NCBI GenBank assembly: GCA_964023205.1
Contig: OZ026837.1
Coordinates: 16,283,479-16,347,478, forward strand
Reading direction: 5' to 3'
DNA: 64,000 nucleotides
Source of the DNA: Lutraria lutraria
Lineage: Eukaryota > Mollusca > Bivalvia > Venerida > Mactridae
The notes beneath the pieces were generated by a model. It made no database searches. It saw only the letters and a program-made list of their open reading frames with translations, and was not told the origin of the DNA. Position numbers and translations under genes: made by a program. Positions 34,443 through 46,264 of this stretch are shown here, piece after piece; within the stretch, counting starts at the first letter, position 1; every line of letters starts with the position of its first letter.

Positions 34443-34680
34443 GTCGCGTCCTTGGTTAGTGTGCCGGAGTGTTACCCGGCGATCCGGATTCGATTCCCGG
34501 TTGCGACTGTTCATACGCCTCCATGAAAATTTGACAACGTGGTCGATTTTCTTCCACGTGTGGAGAAGTAGCCTGTTTCTTGAAGAAAGATAAGTTAGTA
34601 CTCATCTGGTAAGAATACCGTCCAGGAAAAAAACTTCCTAAGTGAATTGGATAACTGAAACAATTTTGAAAAAAGGTTTA
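34443..34680 (+). mobile_element. tRNA-derived SINE family B with a recognisable cloverleaf
   Basis: The head (34443-34507) still folds. GTCGCGT pairs with TTGCGAC apart from one mismatch and one wobble. GCCGG/CCGGC form an anticodon-type stem. CCGG/CCGG around ATTCGATTC form the T arm. The D arm is shortened, giving only 65 nt. The body continues with GTCGATTTTCTTCCACG, GGAGAAGTAGCCTG, GAAAGATAAGTTAGTAC and AATACCGTCCAGG, and ends near ATAACTGAAACAATTTTGAA. The shared body at 28240-28375 shows that it is a SINE, not a tRNA gene. Confidence 0.75.
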
Positions 34681-36846
34681 AAATTTTAAACCCAAATGAA
34701 AAGACTATCACCTTGGAAAGTACCTATTCAAGACAAAATACAAAACTGCGGTACTTGCATTTTTTAGTAGAAATTCACAAGTAATTCATTAAAGCACTTT
34801 TCAGAACATTTAATTTATTGTATGCTTTTGCAATACGTTTTATTTTGCTTCATGTCAAAGATCATCGTCATCTTGGTACGTTTACAGAGATGTGTATAGT
34901 ATGTCGTTCTTGTTATATATCAATTAGTGGTATTTGATTGGCTGGCTGTGCTGTCTATCCTATTACAAGCTTGACCCCAGCATTCGCGACTTTTTAACCT
35001 TTTCCACAATCTAATAAAGCATCACTGGAAGACTGGGACAGTTAGATAATACATTAACGCCTCCCCATCTCTGAAACATGCCATGTTTTATTGAATCGTG
35101 TCGCAATGTCGGTTTATTGACTTCAGGTTTCTCACCCTTAGAAACAAACGCAATACCTTTATAAAGCATTACAAGTGAAAACTGTCAAAATAAAATTCTA
35201 GCTGCTTCTTTGATGTCAGTCGAGAACATTATTTACAAATCTGATAAAGGAAAAGAAGAAGACTAAATATATAATTTTCTATTACTAGAATCCTTATTAG
35301 TGCAATTCCTTTATTTAGTAGTAAAACCTGAATCCATATTCTGGCATAACCAATTTCCATTACAACAATACCAGGTACTTATAAAGATATACAATGTATT
35401 TATAATATTATATGTATGTATATTAGTCTTTGACAATACTGAATCCTTACTTGCTGGTTGAGTCGCAATAACATTCAAATGACATATTATACACTGTATA
35501 CAGATTGCACTCATTTTTGTGCGAATCCATTACAGAAAATATACTATGGTTTTTAAAGATCAAAATACAATTATTTTGTCATTTACTGACAATTCGGAAT
35601 AAAGAGTACTGAATCTGACATTATAAAACTAATAGACAAAGTGACTTAAATACTCAAGAAAATATTCTGTTTAGTACTTTCTGATGTTATCTGTTCACTA
35701 CTGTTTTCTTGTTACAGCTAACATTGGGTTTTGCAGTGCTTAAATGATAATGGGCAATTTACAAATATAATCTTTATAAACATAAATACAAGTGTTTTAT
35801 TTTTTCATTCAATTATTGGTTAAATGACATCTCGAGTAGCACTTGAGATGTATGATTCAGCAATTATTGCAAAGTTATATTGGACTCTTAACAATAAATT
35901 AACTGACAAACCCAATTGCACATGCTTTTGCTGCTTGAAAAATACAATTTCTTGAAGTGTGTAATTCTATATCTGACAAGAATTGCTACATAAATTTCAA
36001 ACAGTATAAATTTATATTGTTTCCATAGCCTTATAGCGTTTTATCAAAAGAGTTGTAGCAAAAACTGTCTGTGTTGTTTGTCACAATTTATCAGAAAAAA
36101 AGTATTCCAGAATATTTTATTCCATTGTTAAACGATTTTAGCAGTGTTCGCTTTTAAATTTATAATTAAAACATGCCACCGCATGCTTTCAAAAAACTAT
36201 TATGAACAACAATCTATTTTGTCATGTAAAAGAGGAAAACTACGCCTGATAAAAAAATTGAAAATGTTTGATTTGTTGAATTTCAATTTCCGAGATATAC
36301 CCTTTTATTTCTAGTTATAGTTTTAGCAATTTTACAATTGAACGTAAATAACGGTATTGTTTTCCTCGTTTCCTGCACAAGAAACACAAAATTTGAACTT
36401 ATTTTATCTGTCTATAGCGCAACTACATTTTTTTATTCATTAGCAAAAACTTAAGAACTGAGTACATCTGAGCACGTATAAAGGGTGTCAAGAAATGCTT
36501 TGTCATCTGCAATTTTCTCGGAATAATGTTGTTCTATTCTGTTGTATGCAATTCAAGTTTCTCACTGGAATGTTTTGCAATGAAGAAGTGCTTTACTAAT
36601 TGCATGGAAAGTTCTTGTGGTACACTTATTTTTAAGTGCATATTAGCTATTATTGTATGATGTTACACTATCAAATAATTGCTTTTTTATGCATGTTTAA
36701 TTGTTTATATCTACAAATTGAATTAATGTAGGATATATTGAGAAGAGGCTTTTTGATATATGGCAATTATGGATATATAATTGTTATGTTAATATCGCAA
36801 AAAGACAGCAAATCTAAAATTTCTTAAAATGTTTCATCAAAGTGCA
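34681..36846. other. Unrecognised AT-rich DNA
   Basis: I see no repeat, gene or RNA in this 2.2-kb stretch. It is among the most AT-rich parts of the window. The 67-codon minus frame at 35311-35514 has no domain. Confidence 0.5.
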
Positions 36847-37010
36847 TACAGTGCAACTTCTACAAAGCAATACCCTTTGGGAGTAGCAACTTTATGCTGA
36901 TGTTACCAGGTTGTTGCTCGAGAGAGGTCAAATAGATACTTTAATAGTGAGGTGGGAAAAACCATGGTGTGGTTGATTGGAGGTTATTGCTTAGGAGAGG
37001 TTGTACTGTA
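36847..37010 (+). mobile_element. MITE family M1, copy 5 (164 bp)
   Basis: TA then CAGTGCAACTTCTACAAAGC at the left and AGGAGAGGTTGTACTG before TA at the right, with GGGAGTAGCAACTTT and GAGAGAGGTCAAAT inside. Both TA flanks are intact. Confidence 0.85.
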
Positions 37011-37679
37011 TGTGTGTGTTATTTATTTTGTTAGGAATCTTGCAAGTACCGTGCAAACTGACAGAATGGTTATCGCATTAAACCCATTAAAGAGTAAGGT
37101 AATACTAAAAAACCTAATACATATATTTTAAGTTACTCAGAACATAATTTTCATGCAATCTTAATGTACAGATATAGTTGGAGATCTTAATGAAATGCAC
37201 TTCAAAATAAGCAACATGCCGCTTTACGGGCTCACTTAATTCATGTTTCAATTAAACCTTTGTCACAATGCGTGATCAAACACTAGTTATTGTCTGGTAA
37301 TTTTTAAATATAATTGATGTCCATATTGAGATTTGAGAAAACATACTTAGTAGCAGTAGACTGTGATAAAAGTCCATTAACGAAAGAAAATGGACACATT
37401 GTTAAGGAAGACGTATTTGTAATGTACATTGTACAAAGGCTTCTTGTTATAATCCTAAACTTTGTTTTAATCCAAATATCTACTCTTTCCAAAATACTAT
37501 GAACACAGAAAAGAATAAAAATATTATAAAATTGGGTAAATTTATTAGTAAAATTCTTGAGCATACAAAAAACCCACCTGACTAATTATTATTCAACATA
37601 ACTTTTTTTTTATTTTATTCTGTATTCCGATGTAAATCTTATGTATCCTCACTGTATTTAATTCCTTACAGTTTTACAT
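37011..37679. other. Unrecognised AT-rich DNA
   Basis: Nothing recognised. Overlapping 86- and 62-codon frames on opposite strands at 37304-37564 lack domains. Confidence 0.5.
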
Positions 37680-37790
37680 ACATGTACAACCTGGTATACT
37701 ATTATATATGTTAATTCCATACTGTACACTCATTTCATATGTATATATATGCTGAGTGAATGAAATAAACTTGAAACTTGAATTCTATTT
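37680..37790 (+). mobile_element. Possible LINE 3' end
   Basis: GAATGAAATAAACTTGAAAC followed by TTGAATTC has an AATAAA signal next to a TTGAAAC repeat. That kind of short tandem tail ends many invertebrate non-LTR retrotransposons. No coding sequence is recognisable upstream, so this is a tentative tail-only call. Confidence 0.35.
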
Positions 37791-37959
37791 CATGACAACA
37801 CAAGAACTGGATGCACTTAGCTTGGTTAGTTAATGCTCAGCTTGACAGTTGTAAGGCTTGTGTGATAAAAAGGTTTGCAGTTGGCATAATTACAACATCT
37901 GAGATACGTACTGGTGAGATTTTCCTCAAATTCTAATATTTCTAGAATACGCATGTTTT
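37791..37959. other. Unrecognised spacer
   Basis: Nothing recognised in this short stretch. Confidence 0.4.
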
Positions 37960-37971
37960 CAAATTTTTAGC

Positions 37972-38030
37972 GTACTTTGTGCAACATAGACCGGGAGACA
38001 GTGTCTTATGATACTTCCCAAACAATGTGC
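37972..38030 (+). repeat. Degenerate outlying unit of the 50-bp satellite
   Basis: TTTGTGCAACATAGACC, GACAGTGTCTTATGATACTT and CCCAAAC align with GTGCAATATGGATGG, GACAATGTCTATTGATACTT and CCCAGC of the array at 38870-39990. It lies on the far side of the 37-bp array. Confidence 0.6.
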
Positions 38031-38181
38031 AAACAATGTCTTACAAGTACAAATGTTGCTGCGGAGACAGCAATCACAAAGCTCCGCACAAAACAATACA
38101 TGGATGCCTTTGGAATTTTCCGTGTTCATGAGTAAACACTAGCCATTTACTATTTGGGTTACTGTTCGACCTTAAACCAAA

Positions 38182-38646
38182 TGTCGTTTTATTTACAAAC
38201 GTAGTCGTAAGAATAGCACGTCGTTTTATTTACCAATGGTGTCGCAAAAATAACACGTCGTTTTATTTACCAATGGTGTCGTGAGAATAGCACGTCATAT
38301 TATTTACACGCGGTGTCGTAAGAATAACACGTCGTTTTATTTACAAACGCTGTCGTAAGAATAACACATCGTTTTATATACCATCGGTGTCGTAAGAATA
38401 ACACGTCGTTTTATTTACAAACGGTGTCATAAGAATAACACGTCGTTTTATTTAAAAACGGTGTCATGAGAATAGCACGTCGTTTTATTTACGCGCGGTG
38501 TCGTAAGAATAACACGTCGTTTTATTTACGATCGGTGTCGTAAGAATACCACGTCGTTTTATTTACCATCGGTGTCGTAAGAATACCACGTCGTTTTATT
38601 TACCATCGGTGTCGTAAGAATACCACGTCGTTTTATTTTCAAACGT
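38182..38646 (+). repeat. 37-bp tandem array, about 12.5 copies
   Basis: The unit is GTCGTAAGAATAACACGTCG plus TTTTATTTACAAACGGT, 37 bases. Most variation falls in the six or so bases after TTTATTTAC (AAACGG, CAATGG, ACGCGG, CATCGG), while the ACACGTCGTTTTATT core is conserved. The last three units share CATCGGT and GAATACCACG, which suggests recent local duplication at the right end. Confidence 0.92.
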
Positions 38647-38869
38647 GATAATCTGAGTCCATTGACGAAATTTGCATGGCTATGATTCAAGATAAATATC
38701 TTCTAATAATGATACATAAATCATGTGTCAGTGTTATTAGGAACATGATTAAGAAAATCGAAATGATTTTTTCGTTGTCTCGTATCAAAAAAAAAGTAAA
38801 TTGTTGATCGAAAGGATTCCAAATTATCAAATCCGAGTCCATTGCCACAAAAAAATCGTGGGCGCGAAG
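38647..38869. other. Spacer between the two tandem arrays
   Basis: It contains two diverged copies of a short block, CTGAGTCCATTGACGAAA (about 38655) and CCGAGTCCATTGCCACAA (about 38833). The array boundaries therefore have their own small duplication. Confidence 0.5.
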
Positions 38870-39990
38870 CAATGATACTTCACAACGTGATTTGTGAATG
38901 ATACTTCCAAACTTGATTTGTGCAACGTGGATAGTAGTCAAAGCCGCGTATAATACTTCCCAGCGTAATTTGTGCAATATGAATGGATGACAATGTCTAT
39001 TGATACTTCCAAGCGTGATGTGTGCAATATGGATGGATGACAATGTCTATTGATACTTCCCAGCGTGATTTGTGAAATATGGATGAATGACAAAGTCTAT
39101 TGATACTTCCCAGCGTGATGTGTGCAATATGGATGGATGACAATGTCTCTTGATACTACCCAGCGTGATGTGTGCAATATGGATGGATGACAATGTCTAT
39201 TGATACTTCCCAGCGTGATTTGTGCAATATGGATGGATGACAATGTCTATTGATACTACCCAGCGTGATGTGTGCAATATGGATGGATGACAATGTCTAT
39301 TGATACTTCCCAGCGTGATGTGTGCAATATGGATGGATGACAATGTCTCTTGATACTACCCAGCGTGATGTGTGCAATATGGATGGATGACAATGTCTAT
39401 TGATACTTCCCAGCGTGATGTGTGCAATATGGATGGATGACAATGTCTATTGATACTTCCCAGCGTGATTTGTGCAATATGGATGGATGACAATGTCTAT
39501 TGATACTTCCCAGCGTGATTTGTGCAATATGGATGGATGACAATGTCTATTGATACTACCCAGCGTGATGTGTGCAATATGGATGGATGACAATGTCTAT
39601 TGATACTTCCCAGCGTGATGTGTGCAATATGGATGGATGGCAATGTCTCTTGATACTACCCAGCGTGATGTGTGCAATATGGATGGATGACAATGTCTAT
39701 TGATACTTCCCAGCGTGATTTGTGCAATATGGATGGATGACAATGTCTATTGATACTACCCAGCGTGATGTGTGCAATATGGATGGATGACAATGTCTAT
39801 TGATACTTCCCAGCGTGATGTGTGCAATATGGATGGATGACAATGTCTATTGATACTTCCCAGCGTGATGTGTGCAATATGAATGGATGACAATGTCTAT
39901 TGATACTTCCCAGCGTGATTTGTGCAATATGGATGGATGACAATGTCTATTGATATTTCATAACGTGATTTGTGCAAAATATAATATCCT
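38870..39990 (+). repeat. 50-bp satellite array, about 22 copies
   Basis: From 39001 the units are exactly 50 bases: TGATACTTCCCAGCGTGATG, TGTGCAATATGGATGGATGA and CAATGTCTAT. Units vary at a few diagnostic sites: CTTCC or CTACC, GATG or GATT, TCTAT or TCTCT. CTACC units never adjoin one another and always carry GATG. Units before 39001 and after 39950 are degenerate, as expected if homogenisation is strongest in the centre. The 118-codon minus frame at 38687-39043 is not a gene. Confidence 0.95.
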
Positions 39991-40273
39991 CAGTCTAACT
40001 AACAATGAAACCTTTAATTGTACAGATTTAAATTAAAGATGTATAAAACAAACAGTCCTACCACAAGTGACCTTTATATTAAGGTGTAACACTTAATTGT
40101 AGTATTCTAATATCTAATAGTGGAGTGGTCGCTAAGTGCAGTTTCCCCTTGCATCATTTAGCAATATCTCAAAGCTTGGATTTCGGCCAATTATTGATGA
40201 CAAATTCTATAAGACATCCATGTATCTAATTTGGTACATGTTATCATGTTTATACTCTGTATATCATAAAGAG

Positions 40274-40456
40274 TACAGTGCAACCTCTCTCTAGAGCGGC
40301 CTTCTCTTGAACAACAACCTCCCTTCAGCAACAGCATGATTTTCGCCATTGCATTATTTAATTATTAATTTAACCTCTCTAGAGCAACAACCTCTCAACA
40401 ACAACATAATTTTGCCCCCCCCCCAAAGAGTGTTGCTTTGGAGAGGTTGCACTGTA
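40274..40456 (+). mobile_element. MITE family M1, copy 6 (full length)
   Basis: TA then CAGTGCAACCTCTCTCTAGA at the left and TTGGAGAGGTTGCACTG before TA at the right. The ends are near-perfect inverted repeats, and a long C run (about 40418-40426) replaces the usual TACTCCC. It is the cleanest M1 copy here. Confidence 0.9.
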
Positions 40457-40718
40457 CAGGCATCTAAAGCAATATGTTGCGTTCTTTAAAATCATATATT
40501 ATTATATTGTCAATCATTTTAATGTCAGCTGAATGGTAGCATTGTTGTTTTTATTGTTTTGTTTCAGAATTATTTTCCCAGTTAAATTAGTTTTATTACG
40601 ACATTTGTAATTCTTCCTAGGAATGTGATTATTGATACAAGGTATTTTAATGTATGTATTTACTGCACCAGTTTTTTTTATGTACTATAAAATGGAATGT
40701 ACTATACAGAACGGTCTC

Positions 40719-40886
40719 GCCAACTTCGAAGAATCATCTGCTCAGAAGCACAATGCAAAGAAAGCGAGAAGAAAGGCTTCAGCCAAGGCAGACAAACCAG
40801 CATCAGGTTTTATTTGTGCTCTATGCCACCGAGACTGTCACTGCCGCGTAGCACTGTACCAGAACAAACACCTCGAGTGCAAATCC
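40719..40886 (+). pseudogene. LINE ORF C-terminal zinc-finger remnant
   Basis: Within the open frame 40632-40964, residues 30-85 read LANFEESSAQKHNAKKARRK, then SAKADKPASGFICALCHRDC and HCRVALYQNKHLEC. A basic linker followed by F-x-C-x2-C-x-R-x-C and a spaced H and C is the terminal motif I associate with the ORF of several invertebrate non-LTR retrotransposons (typically FxCxxCGRxCxSRIGLxSHxRxC). Here the key H is displaced and the glycine lost. No reverse transcriptase or endonuclease lies upstream, and the other frames show only fragments, so it is a 5'-truncated, decayed copy. Residues 1-29 and 86-110 are probably not part of it. Confidence 0.5.
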
Positions 40887-41344
40887 ATAATGTTCCGATA
40901 CTGGTGGACGTCTATATCTATAAAGCTGTGCTATGATTCGTGCTTTCAACTAGGCCATACATGATATGCAGCCAAAAACGCATGGATCCTACAATGGTTT
41001 TAAGCGAATAAATAAATAATCAAAAAATAAGTTGATAATAGGTAACTATAGTACATCTAAGGGGGGTAATTTCTCTTTTTTCAATAAAATTATTTTGGAT
41101 TATATATGGTAAACATGTATATTTCTATATATTTAAAACGACTTTGTATTCAATGTTATCGATACAATAAAAATAAGGGGTTAAGATTTGTATTTAAATG
41201 CATTGACATAATCTTATTTAATATATCCAGGTTAATTGAAAAAAACTTAGTGTTTTAGACAACAATTCGTGCGTCAACACATTTCCTAGAAAATTCAAGT
41301 GTCAATGTTCTTTCGAATTAGATATAAGTCTTGCGTAAGATCCG
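40887..41344. other. Unrecognised AT-rich DNA
   Basis: Probably includes the 3' non-coding remains of the LINE fragment at its left; nothing else recognised. Confidence 0.4.
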
Positions 41345-41860
41345 TTGTTCAAGGTCAAACTGGCGACTCGGGAGCTGGTTATTTTTGGTGCCCCTCCAGG
41401 GGCCCTCCCAGGGACCTTGCGTAGAGAACCCTTCATAACCCTTAAAGGTAACCTTCCTGGGAAATATTCCTGGGCGAGGTTACCTGTGGGAGGTGTCCTT
41501 GTGGTGCGTTCTTTAGGGGATGTTTCCCGGGGGAAGGTTGCATGGGAACACATAGGGGCTTCCCCCTCCCATGGTACTTCCCCCTGGAACCCCTTACCCG
41601 GAACCCATTACCCAGGACACCTCCCCCGAAACCCGGATGAGGGGTCCCGGGGAAGGGTTTCCAGGGGGAATGTCACTGGATTGGGGAAGGTCCCTGGATG
41701 GGAAAGGTCCCTGTGGGTCACTGTGGGGGTCCCTTGGGGGAGGGGAGGTCCGTTGGGGGAGGTCCCTGTGGGAGATCCTCCTGATGGGAGGTCCCTTGGG
41801 AGGTTCATAGGGCGTTCATGAGGGAGGTTCATTTGGGGAGGGGGTACTGTGGAAGAGTTG
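41345..41860 (+). repeat. GC-rich, minisatellite-like island
   Basis: About 500 bases are very rich in G and C inside AT-rich DNA. Degenerate units of roughly 14 bases close to GGAGGTCCCTTGGG repeat in the right half (41690-41845). The left half mixes CCC- and GGG-rich words such as CCCAGGGACC and GGGGTCCCGGGGAAGGG. CpG is not especially frequent, unlike a CpG island. The 158-, 79-, 83- and 74-codon frames across it are Gly/Pro-rich by-products on both strands. I do not recognise a family. Confidence 0.7.
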
Positions 41861-42087
41861 TTCGAAAATTCTAAAAAAGACTAGAAAGATCACATTAAGT
41901 CGCAAAAATAATGTCGTATACTTCAATATATAATAGTTTATATTTTCTGAGGTACTCATGCGCGTGCTTTGATGTATTGACGTCCTGAAGGTTTAAGGTG
42001 ATGTGATGTGATGTGGTGTGGTGTATTTAAGCCTTGGATGGGGTATACTGGAACAAAAAACTTTACGCGCCCCCGATTTGTTCAATG

Positions 42088-42235
42088 TACAGCCTCTCCA
42101 GAGCAGCGACAGTATTTTCCTACTGCATGATTAAATTGTTTGACCTTCCTAGAGCAACAACAACCTCTAAACAACAACATAATTTTGCTACTCCCAATTC
42201 CTAAATGGTTTTGCTTTTGGAAAGGTTGCACTGTA
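42088..42235 (+). mobile_element. MITE family M1, copy 7
   Basis: TA then CAGCCTCTCCAGAGC (the GCAA of the usual end is lost) at the left and TTTTGGAAAGGTTGCACTG before TA at the right. The inner AGAGCAACAAC and CAACAACATAATTTTGC blocks match copy 6. Confidence 0.8.
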
Positions 42236-43844
42236 CTAAGAAAAAGACTTAATAATGTTTTAATCTGCAAGTTCGGAATTGGAGAAATGTTACTTCATTA
42301 CTGTCACACTACGGCGGATAAATCCGGGTATGAAATGTTTAGATTCCTCGGTACTGTCGCATCCGAATTAGGTACATTCCAAACAATGTTCGAAATCTAA
42401 CAACCGGAAGTCATGATTGTAAACTGAATTCTAAGAACTTTTCAAAGCAGCAAAAAACTTAACTGAATTTGATTGACAGTAAGTGCAATATTACATCAAA
42501 TCTAAGTTTTAAGCCAGTCTTTATCAATAATGGCTGTACCTGTAGTTTTAAAAAGTAGTTTATTGCATTTTGACAGATAAGAATGAGTTGTTAAGCACCC
42601 TAAAGGTACGTTTTATATCACAAACGATCATAATCACAAGAATACAAGAAAACAAGCAATAAAACAAATTATAAAACTGACTGCAATGTTTTGCAAACTT
42701 AATCTTTGAGATATCATAAAAATTAAGGGGCTTAAAATAACTTAAGATTTTTTCCATTGCCTTGGAGAACAGCCAATAATAAAGCATGTTATAACATTCG
42801 GAAACTTAGTTTGTTTATCTTAGATTCTATTGGAAATGCGGACTGGTATTTATTGAACTAAACGCAGTATGTCTTTATTAGATACTAAATAAATGAAACG
42901 TATAATGTCATTTTATTCTATCGCAAGGTTCACCTATTGTGATATTATGATATTTCACATCTCGTACTGAATAGGACACTGATTGTCTTAAATATGTGAA
43001 TGGTGTCATCAACAATGTATAATAAATACAAATCTTTGTGACAAGTTATAAAAGTTGAGCAACATATTTATAAAAATATCGGTCATAAAACAAAGCAAAA
43101 AATAATGAATAGAAAAGTAATCATAGGTATGTCATAAAAGTGGCTAGGAATGCTACAATTTACCTAAAGGATCACATAACTTTGCTGCAGCAACAGAGCA
43201 TCACCTAACAACAATTAGATCATGTAAATGTACACAGCATGACTACAGTGGAATTGACGATATTGATCTTTTTTCTGAATAAATGTATAATTTGTGTCGC
43301 GCAAATGAAACAATATTAACAGTTTTAAAACATCAACGCTGCGGATACTGTCATAATCCATTATACTTGACAACAGTGTCCTTGACAACAGTGTCCTTGA
43401 AGCTAACGTAAAAATCGAAATAAACACAGGAAAGTAGGGTTACAATTTCCAGATTGGAATAGTTGAATACATGATACAGACAGTACATTTGTATTTTCAA
43501 GTATACATGCGTAAAATGTTCTGCAAATCGTTATTCTAAACTCAACATTACATGTTTACATAACAAACAGGACTTTAGTTCCTCTAATTGTTAATTGATC
43601 GAAAAATCATGAATGTTATGTTGTTGAAATGTTATGAAAACAGTATCTTTTAATTTTGTCATGAATGTTCTTGATATGAGTGAATTGTTTTACTTGTTTA
43701 CTTGACTTGACTTTTGACTTGAATACACTGAGGATGATCGTAGTTGTAGTTGTTTAACAAACTCGTTCATTGTCTCTCAATGAGAAATATCCACAATGAT
43801 CATGTGACATAAACAACAGAAGAGCGAGTTCGAAGTTGAATCTG
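42236..43844. other. Unrecognised DNA with one isolated repeat unit
   Basis: Positions 42899-42955 hold a diverged copy of the 44-bp unit of 11019-11106. CTTGACAACAGTGTC is directly repeated at about 43366-43398. Otherwise nothing is recognised; frames at 42140-42400 and 42560-42787 have no domains. Confidence 0.5.
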
Positions 43845-44670
43845 TTCGTCTGCTATTTTGTTAATACATGTAGTAGATAGGTAAGAATGTCATGCAGGCA
43901 TTGCTCTGTGAAATTGACCTAGATACGTTGGTGTGCCATAATATCGAAAATGCTATTTGAAGTTCAATATGGTTGTATCATAGCAGACTAATATGTTAAT
44001 TCTTCTAGACGAATTTAAGTTATGGGTACGAGTTTATTCTAGTTGTTTGCGGGTATATAGTATAGTGTATATTACTAGTTTGGGTAATCCGGGCCATTTG
44101 ATTGGCTAATGGTGATGTCAGTCATTTTGAATGATCAATTATTGAACAGGTTATTCGTCGCGTAACCTGTCATGTTTGACTGAATCTGTTCGTCTGCTCT
44201 TTTGTTAATAGTTGATAGGTAAGTAAATCATGCTCGCATTGCTCTTTGATGTTGACCTAGATAAGTTGTTGTGTGGCATAATATCGGAAATGCTATTTGA
44301 AGCTTAATGTGGTTGTATCATAGCAGATTATGGTGGATTTGTTTGAATTTATGGTACTATATTCTATACTATACTGTATGGTAGTATATTCTATTTATTG
44401 ATGTAGGGTATGATATTACCATGTGCTTGTGAACTATATACATGAATTTATCCATTTGTCAAATACTCATGATTGTCAATATATGCAAGTGTATTATTCA
44501 AAACATATAAATACATGTATGTTATACTCTCCATAATGTAGGATTGAATAAAATATACAGTCAATATCCTTTATGAAAAAAGTAACTTCATACGAAAAAC
44601 ATAAACCAATGCTTCTTGTAATTCGTCTACCTATAACGTTTCGTTATAGTTTTTCTTGTTTAATGTTAAT
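43845..44670 (+). repeat. Dispersed repeat R2, copy 2, with internal duplication
   Basis: 44002-44670 matches 22200-22720 and ends with the same hairpin (CTATAAC-GTTTC-GTTATAG). In addition 43845-44000 duplicates 44180-44335: GAATCTGTTCGTCTGCT, GATAGGTAAG, CATTGCTCT, GACCTAGATA, AAATGCTATTTGAAG and TTGTATCATAGCAGA occur in both, about 335 bases apart. Copy 1 retains only a shortened version of this part, so copy 2 is closer to the full element or was secondarily expanded. Confidence 0.75.
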
Positions 44671-46264
44671 GTTTTTTAGTGGATTGCAATCTAGTCATGT
44701 ATAATGTGCATATTGTTTTTTATATATTTTTTATTAAACCATGTTTGTTTAACTCCTGTGTTGTTCTACTTTACCTTAAAAAGATTTCTAACACTTGATT
44801 ATTTTATATAAACCATATCAAACGTTTTCCAAATAATATTGGTCGTTCACAAATTTGTAGTTTAGTCCAATACTGATCTGGAACAAGAAGGATGCACTTT
44901 CATATATCTGTCAACAAGTGTCTCCTGACTGAAACTAAGTAATTTATAAATTAGCAGAAATGTTCACTACATCAAGCTTTGCCCTGCACATAACATCATT
45001 CTACAGGTCAAAATTACATTATACAAATATCTAAAACTTTGAACATTCTAATTAAAACGAACCATATGATTCATCCTAATATGCAATTGCCTGATGCAAT
45101 TTTCCCCCGTACAAACATTGAACTTGTATAGCCTTCTATCATACTTTTCAATCAGTGTGCTTAACTCGTAGAAAAATAAATTTTCTGAAACTCATTTAAG
45201 CAGGAATAACTGACGAGTTTTAACTGAATACAAATAAGACTTCTATTGATTCCAGTGCTAAACAAACCCAGATATCAATTACTGAGCTAACATTTAGAAT
45301 AAACGCAAGTAGACCTACTTAAAACATATGCCAATAAACGTGTTATGCTAATTACCGGAACGACCGTGTTCAAAAAACACAAATTAATTTCAACGGGTGG
45401 AATAAAGTAAGAAATAAATTTTAACAGATTGAACTGTCGGCTTGGTATCACAGCAGAATCATTTAATATTCTTGGTACGCCAGGGGATGTTTAATTAAAG
45501 TCAAGACGAATTTTCGAAGAACTGTGTCAATTTGCAACAATGCTGAACATGTTAAGCGACATTCTTGACAAATAATGCACTAGACAGAAAACGTTATTGT
45601 AGAATATGTTGATACTTGGTGCAAAGCATAAATGATAATGCTCTGCTATTCTAGGAATGTGCATTTTTATTGTTATGAGAATTAGACTTTTGTCTGGAAA
45701 TATTTGCATGCCCCCGTATTGATATATCGGAGGCATGTTATATTTGGACTGCATTTCTGGTTGTCAGTTTGTTCGTACCGAACTTTAAACTTGCCTATAA
45801 AATCAAAATGCTTCCACAATCATCAAATTTCGTATGTTGGTTCCTCATGACAACTACTACAGGACCTATGCATTTTTAGACAATGGTCGTGCTCACAGAA
45901 GCATTCGAACTCCTCACACTGGTTACGTCACGCTTTGCTAATAAACTTATCAAGGGAGGTAACCGCTGCGGGGAGTTTGAGAAGCATTGTGTTTAAAAAA
46001 AGCACATCTTGTTTAGGCTACATCTTATCATCCTGGCTGGGACTGATTATAATAAAAAGCGCCTGTCACCACAGACTACGCTTATCATATGCATCTTTGG
46101 CTCTTGGAAAGTACAGTTATATCGGTTACTTACTTAAAGCTTACAAACTAAAACTAATTTGATACGTCTGACTGTTATCAAAGAAAATAGAAATGAAATT
46201 TAAGATGTAAACTTGATAAGATGACAAACGTTTGGAAAATATTAGTTTCATTATTTTCTTTAGC
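44671..46264. other. Unrecognised AT-rich DNA
   Basis: I see nothing recognisable. Frames at 45527-45754 and 45935-46162 have no domain. Confidence 0.5.

Noticed and set aside
34443..34507. Possible functional tRNA gene
   Set aside because: Only 65 nt with a shortened D arm and an A-C mismatch in the T stem, and followed by a SINE body that recurs at 28240-28375.
34069..34593. 174-codon frame
   Set aside because: It crosses an M1 fragment, unrecognised DNA and a SINE head, so it cannot be one gene.
38182..38646. CRISPR-like repeat array
   Set aside because: The 37-bp units adjoin directly with no unique spacers of regular length, in animal DNA without cas genes; it is a tandem minisatellite.
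41345..41821. 158-codon Gly/Pro-rich frame
   Set aside because: It follows the GC-rich minisatellite; comparable frames occur on the opposite strand, and there is no domain or start context.
45940..45975. AAGGGAGGTAACC motif as a known mollusc repeat end
   Set aside because: Only one short match from memory; no second end or copy in the window supports it.
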